Below the pieces are notes generated by a model that was not told the DNA's origin, did not search any database, and saw only the letters and a program-made list of their open reading frames with translations. The translations under genes and the position numbers were made by a program. Below, one piece after another: positions 17,803-26,300 of a stretch of DNA of 55,561 nucleotides. Source of the DNA: Bacteroidales bacterium (GTDB taxonomy: Bacteria; Bacteroidota; Bacteroidia; Bacteroidales; F082); the NCBI GenBank assembly GCA_017630195.1, contig JAGBVS010000176.1, forward strand, positions 1-55,561, read 5' to 3'. The number at the start of each line of letters is the position of its first letter. Positions within the stretch are counted from its first letter, which is position 1.

Positions 17803-19611
17803 TTATTCAACTAATGCAATGAATTCAGGTTCGTCTTGCATATACGCAAATTCCATGTCATATTTTGCGATATTCTTGATTTTAGAATCTTTTTTGACTG
17901 CTTTAGCAAGATGTTTTATGCTTTTCTCTATGTCTTTTGTCCTTGCTGCAATGATAGCTTGCAGATACAAAGTCTTGCCATTTTCTTCCAAACAACTGAC
18001 AGTTTCTTCTGCGACAATGTACTTCTTGTCTAATGTCTGCGCCAATGCAACATTGTAATCGCAATTAGGATTGTCTTTAGACATTAACTTGATGGCTTTG
18101 TCATAATTGCCTTTGTATATATTGACAACACCTTCATTATAATTTGTGTTGACTCCTAATTTTTTCGCTTGATTGAACAAATCTGCCGCAGTCTCGTAAT
18201 CGTTTTCAAAAATGGCTATTATGCCTAAATTGTTGTATGCTTCTCCCAACAAATCATCTATTTCTATTGCTTGGTTCAAGAGATGTTTCGCATGTTTGGT
18301 GTTGCCTTTTTCAATAGCTACAGCTCCTGCATTGCAATATGGTTCGGCATTGTTAGGATATGTCTCTATTGCAGTGATGTATATCATTTCTTTGTTTTTC
18401 AATTCTTTTACCAAAGTCGCTGCATACATCATTTGATCGCAACTTAAAGATTGAGGATTGTTGGTGCAAGCTTTTGTGATTGCCTCGTCGCTCATTGTTG
18501 GTTCAATGGTGTTCACCTTTACAATAGTACGTCGTAACGATGGGAAGATATTCTTTTCCAACTCCGGATATTGTTTGATGTATTTGTTTAATTGAGCAAC
18601 TCTCTCTTCAGGAGATTGCTTTTTTAATGTGTTGAGAATTATCTGTTTGTCTTTTATGTTAGAATTTTCGATGGCTTTCATCAGGCCGTCCCAGTCTGCG
18701 CCTTTGCCTTGCGTCATGAATTCGATGTCGTTGACGTTTTTATAAGTTACATGTGAATTCTTTTGAGCTGATAATGACTCTAATCTTTTTTTCAAAAATT
18801 CCTCGGTCATTTGGGCTCTCTTGTTCGATAAGTTCTTGTTGTAACTTAAAGGACCTTCTGGTGATGCCCATCCGATAATCTCAATATTGTCGATGTCCCA
18901 GCCTTTCATTATGTGCGATGTTAAATCGTGGATTGCATTTTTGTTCTGCATATTTTTGTTTAAAGGCACAGCCCAGTTGATGGCATCAGAGTTTACCATG
19001 AAGAAAATGTCGCCGTTGTCGGTGGTGATGTTTTGTTTCATGTCGGGTTTTGCGTAGGCTGTTTTAAGCGCGTTTTTATCAATGTTTTGAGCAGTGTTGA
19101 TAACGCCTTCTCCAATTAAAACGGCATTGCATAAAACGAAATCTTCATGGTCTTTGATTGATTTCTGATTGTGATGGACAGTCTCTTTGAATTTGTAAAC
19201 AATAGGTTCTGCAATCAATAAAGAATTGTACATGTCGTCAATGTAAGGTATTGTGACGGTGTAAGAAAAAGCGCCGCCATTTTTCTTGCTGACAACGATT
19301 CCTTCGCCATCGACTTTCTCTCCGATGAAATTCATGGATGGCAATTCTGTCTCTCCGTTTTCATAAACTAAAACAGGAGTGATGTTCATGACGGTTTTCT
19401 TGTTGAAATATTTTGGAGGAAATTCTGTCTCTACGGTCACGGTGACCATATTGCCTTTGTTTTCCAAAATCTGCGGCGAAGCGTTTATATAAACCTTATT
19501 AATGTGCTTCGCCATGCTTTTTACATCATGATTCTTAGCATGAAAAATCATAGGTGTCATAATCATGATGACAACCATGATTGTCTTGAATAGTGAATTG
19601 AACTTTTTCAT
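17803..19611 (-). CDS. OmpA-domain protein with C-terminal TPR repeats
   Basis: This 602-residue protein has a signal peptide (residues 1-25). An N-terminal beta domain of the Bacteroidetes DUF3868 kind (about 30-180) precedes an OmpA-like domain (about 205-370) with GWASPEGPLSYNKNLSNKRA. The extension GADWDGLMKAIENSN ... LRRTIVKV is shared with the OmpA gene at 14762. TPR repeats occupy about 385-600 (for example AEPYCNAGAVAIEKGNTKHA, EAYNNLGIIAIFENDYETA). Related proteins act as envelope scaffolds; the TPRs suggest protein-protein contacts in the periplasm. No barrel is present. It is monocistronic, with its own terminator. Confidence 0.8.
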   Translation of the reverse strand: MKKFNSLFKTIMVVIMIMTPMIFHAKNHDVKSMAKHINKVYINASPQILENKGNMVTVTVETEFPPKYFNKKTVMNITPVLVYENGETELPSMNFIGEKVDGEGIVVSKKNGGAFSYTVTIPYIDDMYNSLLIAEPIVYKFKETVHHNQKSIKDHEDFVLCNAVLIGEGVINTAQNIDKNALKTAYAKPDMKQNITTDNGDIFFMVNSDAINWAVPLNKNMQNKNAIHDLTSHIMKGWDIDNIEIIGWASPEGPLSYNKNLSNKRAQMTEEFLKKRLESLSAQKNSHVTYKNVNDIEFMTQGKGADWDGLMKAIENSNIKDKQIILNTLKKQSPEERVAQLNKYIKQYPELEKNIFPSLRRTIVKVNTIEPTMSDEAITKACTNNPQSLSCDQMMYAATLVKELKNKEMIYITAIETYPNNAEPYCNAGAVAIEKGNTKHAKHLLNQAIEIDDLLGEAYNNLGIIAIFENDYETAADLFNQAKKLGVNTNYNEGVVNIYKGNYDKAIKLMSKDNPNCDYNVALAQTLDKKYIVAEETVSCLEENGKTLYLQAIIAARTKDIEKSIKHLAKAVKKDSKIKNIAKYDMEFAYMQDEPEFIALVE

Positions 19612-19688
19612 CTTTTGTTGTTTTTAAGTTTGTAAAGAAACAAAGATGGTTGCTTAAAGTTCAATGTTTGTAGTTTATAGTTATGCTG

Positions 19689-20216
19689 CTATTTTTTCCA
19701 GAGGGAGTTGAATATTTCATACATCAGAATGCCTCCGCTGATTGAGACATTCAGCGAGTGTTTCGTTCCTTCTTGTGGTATTTCGATTGCATTGTCGCAA
19801 TATTGTAATATTTCATCATCAACGCCATCGACTTCATTGCCGAATATATATGCGCTTTTCTCTTTGTGAATGAAATCGTTTAACATCACGCTTCCTTCAA
19901 TCTGTTCTACAGCATTAATCGTGTAATTGTTTTCCTTTAAATATACACAAGCTTCTTCTGTGGTTTCAAAATAACGCCATTTGACGCTTTCTTCTGCGCC
20001 TAAAGCGGTCTTGTGTATCTCACGATGCGGCGGACATGCCGTTATTCCGCACAGAAAAATCTCTCCTATTCTGAAGGCATCCGCAGTGCGGAAAAAAGAT
20101 CCGATATTACTCAATGAACGAACATTGTCTAAAACAATAATAACATCTAATTTTTCAACTTGTTGATATTCAGATAAACTTAATCTGTTCAACTCGGGCA
20201 TCGTAAGTTTTCGCAT
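19689..20216 (-). CDS. TrmH/SpoU family RNA 2'-O-methyltransferase
   Basis: This 175-residue SPOUT methyltransferase transfers a methyl group from SAM to a ribose 2'-hydroxyl in tRNA or rRNA. Motif 1 is LDNVRSLSNIGSFFRTADAF, with the catalytic-type Arg and Asn. Motif 2 is FGNEVDGV and motif 3 IPQEGTKHSLNVSISGG, which forms the knot. The small size lacks the extra RNA-binding domain of RlmB; it looks like the compact Bacteroidetes TrmH-like form. The exact target nucleotide is not readable. It is divergent from mutS. Confidence 0.9.
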   Translation of the reverse strand: MRKLTMPELNRLSLSEYQQVEKLDVIIVLDNVRSLSNIGSFFRTADAFRIGEIFLCGITACPPHREIHKTALGAEESVKWRYFETTEEACVYLKENNYTINAVEQIEGSVMLNDFIHKEKSAYIFGNEVDGVDDEILQYCDNAIEIPQEGTKHSLNVSISGGILMYEIFNSLWKK

Positions 20217-20234
20217 CGCAATTCTATTTTATGG

Positions 20235-20286
20235 CAAAAATAATGTTTTATCAAAAACGAAACGACAATAAAAATATTTATCTTTG
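20235..20286. promoter_or_regulatory. Divergent promoters of the methyltransferase and mutS
   Basis: The minus-strand box TATTTTTG (20242-20235) lies 18 bases before the methyltransferase start. The plus-strand box TATCTTTG (20279-20286) lies 35 bases before mutS. Confidence 0.55.
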
Positions 20287-20321
20287 TAATTTAAAGAAAA
20301 TTAAAAATAACGGAAGACTTT

Positions 20322-22946
20322 ATGGCAAAGACAGACAAAGAAAATCAAGAACTTGAAACCCCTTTGATGAAACAATATTATTCTTTCAAGTCGAAATATC
20401 CAGAGGCTTTGCTGCTGTTCAGAGTGGGCGATTTTTATGAAACATTCGGCGAAGATGCCATCAAGACTTCCGAAATACTTGGTATCGTCCTGACTAAAAG
20501 AGGCAAGTCGGCGGCTACTGCTACCGAACTCGCCGGTTTCCCTCATCATGCACTCGACACTTATCTGCCTAAACTCGTCAAAGCAGGTCAGAAAGTGGCC
20601 GTATGTGAGCAACTCGAAGACCCTAAACTTACCAAGAAAATCGTTAAACGTGGCATAACGGAACTCGTCACTCCAGGCATAACTTACGACGATAATGTGC
20701 TCGTACAAAAAGAAAATAATTTCCTCGCATCTATACATATTGATGATAAAGAATCGGGAATTGCTTTCCTCGATGTCTCGACAGGTGAGTTTTATCTTAC
20801 TCAAGGAAATAATGAATATATCGACAAACTGCTCCAGAGCTTCAACCCTTCCGAGGTGCTCTGCCAGAGAAACAAACGCAAATTGTTTATAGAGAATTTC
20901 AGCGAGAAATATTATATGACGGTGTTCGACGACTGGGTCTTTACCGACGATTATGCCAATGATATTCTCACACGTCATTTCAATACTAATTCCCTTAAAG
21001 GATTTGGCGTCAACGATTTCCCTAAAGGTATAATAGCAGCAGGAGCCGCTATTCATTATCTTCACGAAACACAACACGATAAAATATCTTATATAAGCTC
21101 GTTGTCGCGCATCGACCAAGGTCAGTTCGTGTGGCTCGATAAATTCACAATCAGGAATCTCGAACTTCTTCATTCCGCAAACGCTAATGCCAAGACTTTG
21201 ATTGACGTCATCGACAAGACATCTTCACCTATGGGCAGCCGCCTCATGCGTCGTTGGCTTTCTCTCCCGCTGAAAAACAAGGAACAGATAAACGCTCGTT
21301 ATGAAGTGGTGGATTATTTTACACAAAATAATGAACTTATCTCGCCGTTCCAAGACGCAATTCGTCAGATAGGCGATTTGGAACGTCTCATCTCCAAAGT
21401 CTCGTTGCTGCGCATCAATCCGAGAGAACTGCTGCAAGTGGCAAGAGCTCTCGACAATATTGAACTGATAAAAAATCTTTGCGCACAAAGCAATAACCAG
21501 GCCTTGAAATTATATGCCGAACAGTTTAATGTCTGCGATACGATACGGCAGAGAATAAAAAATGTGATAAATGCTGATGCTCCGGCGCTCATTTCCAAAG
21601 GACACATTATTAATGATGGCGTTGATGAAGAACTTGATTCGCTCCGATTGTTGTCGCGTTCGGGAAAAGATTATCTCATGGATATTCAAAAACGCGAGTC
21701 GGCAGCAACAGGAATATCGTCGTTGAAGATAGGTTACAATAATGTTTTCGGTTATTATCTTGAAGTGACCAATCTTCATAAGGATAAGGTGCCTTCAGAA
21801 TGGATTCGCAAACAGACTCTGGCTAATGCTGAACGTTATATCACAGAGGAACTTAAAGAATACGAACAGAAGATTCTCGGCGCTGATGAGAAAATACAGG
21901 CTATCGAAGAACGCATTTATTTTGAATTGATGAACGCCTGTGGCGAGTTTATTGCTCCTATCCAGCTCGACGCTTCTCTCGTAGCTAAGATAGATTGTCT
22001 GATTAGCTTCGCAGCAGTGGCTTTGAAAAATAATTACGTCAAACCTGAAATTGATGAGTCTTACGTCATTGATATTAAGGAAGGTCGTCATCCGGTCATC
22101 GAACAGATGATGCCTGTTGGCGAACAATATATTTCCAATGATGTTTATTTAGATAGAGAAAAACAGCAGATTATAATTATAACCGGACCTAATATGTCGG
22201 GTAAGTCGGCTTTGTTGCGACAGACAGCCTTGATAGTTCTTCTCGCTCAGATCGGATGCTTTGTTCCTGCCGAATCGGCACGCATCGGCCTCGTGGACAA
22301 GATTTTCACAAGGGTAGGAGCGAGCGATAATATATCTTCAGGCGAATCTACTTTCATGGTGGAGATGAACGAAACAGCGAGCATCTTGAATAATATCTCT
22401 AACAGAAGCCTCGTGCTCCTCGATGAGATAGGCAGAGGAACAAGTACATACGACGGAATCAGCATCGCTTGGGCTATCACTGAATATCTTCACGAACATC
22501 CTCAATGCCGTGCTAAGGTTTTGTTCGCGACGCATTATCATGAGCTTATTGAAATGGAAGGTTCTTTCAAACGAATAAAGAACTATCATGTGAGCGTGAA
22601 GGAAATGAACGACAAGGTCATATTTTTGAGAAAGCTGAAGAAAGGCGGAAGTGCGCACAGCTTCGGTATTCATGTGGCAGCGATGGCAGGAATGCCGCGT
22701 AAGGTCATCGACAGAGCTGATGCCTTGCTTTCGATGTTGGAAAAATCGCATTCTCACGAATCGTTGAATAACGCTGTGAAAGAGACAAAATCGTGCAATG
22801 ACATGCAGCTGAGTTTTATTCAGCTCGACGACCCTCTCTTGCTTCAGATAAAAGAAGATATTCTAAATACAAATATCGATATTCTCACTCCCGTAGAGGC
22901 TCTGATGAAATTGAACGATATTAAAAAACTTCTGAATAAGGCTTGA
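20322..22946 (+). CDS. mutS: DNA mismatch repair protein MutS
   Basis: MutS recognises mismatches and small loops and recruits MutL. The 874-residue protein has the mismatch-wedging GDFYETF (F38-Y39-E40) in the N-terminal domain, then connector, lever and clamp domains, and the ATPase with Walker [14 protein letters not shown] (about residue 620), the [13 protein letters not shown] Walker B/signature and [10 protein letters not shown]-terminal [11 protein letters not shown]-type tail matches the tetramer/clamp-binding end. Length and motif order are those of MutS1. All motifs are intact, so the gene should be functional. Confidence 0.97.
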   Translation: MAKTDKENQELETPLMKQYYSFKSKYPEALLLFRVGDFYETFGEDAIKTSEILGIVLTKRGKSAATATELAGFPHHALDTYLPKLVKAGQKVAVCEQLEDPKLTKKIVKRGITELVTPGITYDDNVLVQKENNFLASIHIDDKESGIAFLDVSTGEFYLTQGNNEYIDKLLQSFNPSEVLCQRNKRKLFIENFSEKYYMTVFDDWVFTDDYANDILTRHFNTNSLKGFGVNDFPKGIIAAGAAIHYLHETQHDKISYISSLSRIDQGQFVWLDKFTIRNLELLHSANANAKTLIDVIDKTSSPMGSRLMRRWLSLPLKNKEQINARYEVVDYFTQNNELISPFQDAIRQIGDLERLISKVSLLRINPRELLQVARALDNIELIKNLCAQSNNQALKLYAEQFNVCDTIRQRIKNVINADAPALISKGHIINDGVDEELDSLRLLSRSGKDYLMDIQKRESAATGISSLKIGYNNVFGYYLEVTNLHKDKVPSEWIRKQTLANAERYITEELKEYEQKILGADEKIQAIEERIYFELMNACGEFIAPIQLDASLVAKIDCLISFAAVALKNNYVKPEIDESYVIDIKEGRHPVIEQMMPVGEQYISNDVYLDREKQQIIIITGPNMSGKSALLRQTALIVLLAQIGCFVPAESARIGLVDKIFTRVGASDNISSGESTFMVEMNETASILNNISNRSLVLLDEIGRGTSTYDGISIAWAITEYLHEHPQCRAKVLFATHYHELIEMEGSFKRIKNYHVSVKEMNDKVIFLRKLKKGGSAHSFGIHVAAMAGMPRKVIDRADALLSMLEKSHSHESLNNAVKETKSCNDMQLSFIQLDDPLLLQIKEDILNTNIDILTPVEALMKLNDIKKLLNKA

Positions 22947-22949
22947 TGA

Positions 22950-23002
22950 CTTTTGGCTATTGGCTGTTAGCTATTGGCTGTTGGCTGTTAGCTCTTAGTT
23001 CA
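22950..23002 (+). repeat. Heptamer tandem words after mutS
   Basis: Successive 7-base units GGCTATT, GGCTGTT, AGCTATT, GGCTGTT, GGCTGTT, AGCTCTT are followed by AGTTCAA. It is the same word family as the repeat after tnaA. Confidence 0.7.
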
Positions 23003-23042
23003 AAAAAAAGACCGCCTAAAAACTTGTTAGACGGTCTTTTTT
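23003..23042. terminator. Bidirectional terminator between mutS and the small secreted protein
   Basis: AAGACCG..CTAA pairs with TTAG..CGGTCTT, flanked by A and T runs. It lies between converging genes. Confidence 0.88.
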
Positions 23043-23050
23043 GTTGCTGG

Positions 23051-23335
23051 CTATTCTTTTTTTCTTCTAGAATATGTGAGTGCCAAGCCTGTTAAGATAA
23101 GTAATCCTGAACCTAATGGTACGGGTTGGTTTGGATCTACCGCATTAAAATCTGTCAGATAATTGTATCCGTCAGGCAACATCGGAAGTATTTCACTCTG
23201 TTGTTCGGTTCTGAATTTAAACTTGAAATTATGGAAGAAACCGTCGGTATTAGTGTCGTAATTTTGTACTTCCTGAGCGCTGATGTTTGATATAAATCCA
23301 AAAAGAACTGCTATTATTATAATATACTTTTTCAT
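23051..23335 (-). CDS. Small exported protein with sortase-type C-terminal tail
   Basis: This 94-residue protein has a clean signal peptide (cleaved after NISA, before QEV). A short polar body of about 50 residues is followed by a three-part C-terminus: PVPLGSG, a hydrophobic helix (LLILTGLALTY) and a basic end (SRRKKE). That layout is the one used by PEP-CTERM/PID-CTERM-like or LPXTG-like sorting tails, here with a PLGSG box. It starts 32 bases after the BspA-like gene, in the same direction, so they are likely co-transcribed. No function for the body is recognised. No processing enzyme is in the window. Confidence 0.65.
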   Translation of the reverse strand: MKKYIIIIAVLFGFISNISAQEVQNYDTNTDGFFHNFKFKFRTEQQSEILPMLPDGYNYLTDFNAVDPNQPVPLGSGLLILTGLALTYSRRKKE

Positions 23336-23367
23336 CTTTTCTTTTTTTAAAATTGGTTTTACATTAG

Positions 23368-26300
23368 TTAATCAATAACAACTTTTTGAGTCTTTATTCC
23401 GTTATCGTCAGTTTTTCTGATGATATAAACTCCGGCTGAGAATCTGTCAGTTGAAACTTCGTATTCATCATCGCTGCAGTTGTTTTGCATTACGTTGCGG
23501 CCTAATACGTCGAAGATTTCGATGTTAGCGTTGCCAACGATGTTTTCAATGACTAAGTTACCATTGTTGATGTATGTGAAGTCTTCTAATACTTCGTCGT
23601 TGACTGTCTTGAGAACGAAACGGTCTGGGAAATCTGATGATGTTGCGAAGAATGTATAGTCTCTCTTCAAGATGTTGACAGTCTTTCCTTCTGCTTTATC
23701 GTAAAGATATAATCTGTCGAAGCCACATTCCGATTGTGATATGCTGATAGTATATTCACCCATTCCGCCAGCTTCGAAGTAGATTGGTATCTCCTTGAAG
23801 TTTTTGTCTTGGATGGCTACAGCATAATCTGCGTTGTTGACAGGGATATAGACCATTGGAATGTTTTCGTTTTCGTGAGCTATCTTGTCTAAACCTGTGC
23901 CTTTGTTGAATGAGATATAAGCCTTGTCTTCATACTTGTTGTTAGATACAGAAATAGCCAAGAAATTGTTGACGCTTCTCTTAGCGCTTCTTGTCTGAGG
24001 AGCCTCGCTGTTGATGGTTAAATAACCAGCATCTGTTGTCTTGACCAAAATACCTTGGCAAGGCTTGATTTCTGTTTCTTCTCCATATTTAGCACCCCAA
24101 GCACCTTCGTTGCTTAATGAATAATAGCCTTCAGCAAGAATGTCTTGTTTTTCTGTAATAGTAGATTCAGATTCATATAATACAGTTCCATCAGCAATGT
24201 TATTTAATGTGTTTGTGCCATAACTTAAAATTGTCTCTCCATTTTCATTTTTGATTACGAATGAGTCTTCATGGTCGTTGTTGCCACTTTTCCATATTAT
24301 TTTTATAGGTTTATACGAAATCTCTAATTCGTAAGTTGCGTAAGAACCTTCTGTTAAAGTGTATGATTGGTTTATAGTTCCGTCGTCGCTGATTATTTGC
24401 AATGCGGCTATGTCGCCATCCCAACCATCGCCATAGGAGTCTCTTAATTCAATAGTTAAGCGTTCGTATAATTGTTGTGTCTCTACTTCTACATCAATTG
24501 TTGCATCTAAATTATCTAAAGAGATGTTATGAGTATAAGGGTTTCCAATGAGGTGGAAGCCTGGCAATTTTTCAGAGTCTTTTGTAAGTTCGTAAGAAAC
24601 AGATGTTGCTCCGTCGTTCTTGCCTTCAAATGTCAATTTGGTGTCAACTTTATTTGAATAAATATATCCGCGAGCTGTTTCTAAGCTTGTGAAGCCGTTG
24701 CTTGCTGAGTTCTTATAATTTTGCCATACTGATGAAGGCTCGTCATAACGATACAAATCATAATTGCCTGATGTGAGATTTGTTATCTCGGAAGGATTCA
24801 TGACAGTGGCAAGAGGAGAACTTATTGTTGTCCATGTTGTGGTTTCAGTACCGTGAGCTTCAATGTTCTTCTCGACTTTGATGTCTGAATAATGTTTGTT
24901 ACATTTGAGCTGTCCGCCTTCTTTCATTGTAAGGTCTCCGTTTTCGCAATATCCTAAGGATTTGACGTTAAGCATTTCACCATCGTTGATAGTTAATGCT
25001 GCGTTGATTGCAATTTCTTCGTTTTCATTAGGCAATCTGCTGACTTGGCTGCCGTTTCCCAAAACGTACCAGTTGTTAACATCGTCGATATCACCGCCCA
25101 AGAATGTAGGAAGACCGTTTGAATATATTCTGCTTGTATCTTTATTCCATGTTGATTTATATAAACTCACAGATACTGCTGGAACATATATCTTAGGATT
25201 TGATGAATTATTATAATAGAAAATAGGGCTACTACCTGTAAATGCAGCTGGAACTGTTGAATAACATATAACTCTGTCAAATTCACAATAATAGAAAGCA
25301 TATTGACCAATAGAAGTTACGCTGTTAGGGATAATGAGTTCACCAGTAAATTTATTGCAATCATAGAAAGCATAATTACCTATAGTCAGTAAATTAGAGT
25401 TTTCTTCAAAAGAGAGGCTTGTAAAGTTTCTGCAATAATTGAAAGCACATGCTCCAATAGAAGTTACGCTGTTAGGGATAATGAGTCCTCCAGTGAATTT
25501 GTTACAATAATAGAAAGCATAATTACCGATAGAAGTTACGCTGTTAGGGATAATGAGGTCGCCAGTGAAGCCCATATAAGTACTACTATAGTTACCATCA
25601 TAACCAGCAAAAGCGTAATCACCAATAGTTTGCAAATTAGAATTTTCTTCAAAAGTAAGGCTTGTGAAATTAGTACAATAGGCAAAAGCTCTTTGTCCAA
25701 TAGAAGTTACGCTGTTAGGGATGTTGAGCTCTCCAGTGAAGCCCATATAAGTACTACTATAGGTACCAGCAAAAGCATAATTACCAATAGTTTGCAAATT
25801 AGAATTTTCTTCGAAAGAAAGGCTTGTGAAATTATAACAACGGTAGAAAGCATAATTACCGATAGAAGTTACGCTGTTAGGGATGTTGAGCTCACCTGTG
25901 AAGCCATCGCAATAATAGAAAGCATAACCACCAATAGTTTGCAAATTAGAATTTTCTTCAAAAGAAAGGCTTGTGAATTTATTACAATAATAGAAAGCAT
26001 AATTACCTATAGAAGTTACGCTGTTAGGGATATTGAGTTCTTCTGTGAAGCCCATAGGATAAGAAGAACTGTAACTTGCAAAAGCATAATTGCCTATAGT
26101 CATTAAATTGGAGTTTTCTTCAAAAGAAAGGCTTGTAAATTTATTACAATAATAGAAAGCATAATTACCTATAGAAGTTACGCTGTTAGGGATTTTAAGT
26201 TCGTTATTAAAACTCATATTGTAATTGTCGTAATATCCATATTTACCAGCGAAAGCGTAATCGCCTATTGTTTTCAGATTGGAATTTTCTTCAAAAGTAA

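Noticed and set aside
20301-21173. A 290-codon open frame antisense to mutS
   Set aside because: It lies wholly against an intact mutS, has no family features, and its length follows from the codon pattern of the sense gene.
25630-26106. Open frame antisense to the leucine-rich array
   Set aside because: It is a translation of the repeated DNA in reverse; its internal repeats only mirror the LRR units.
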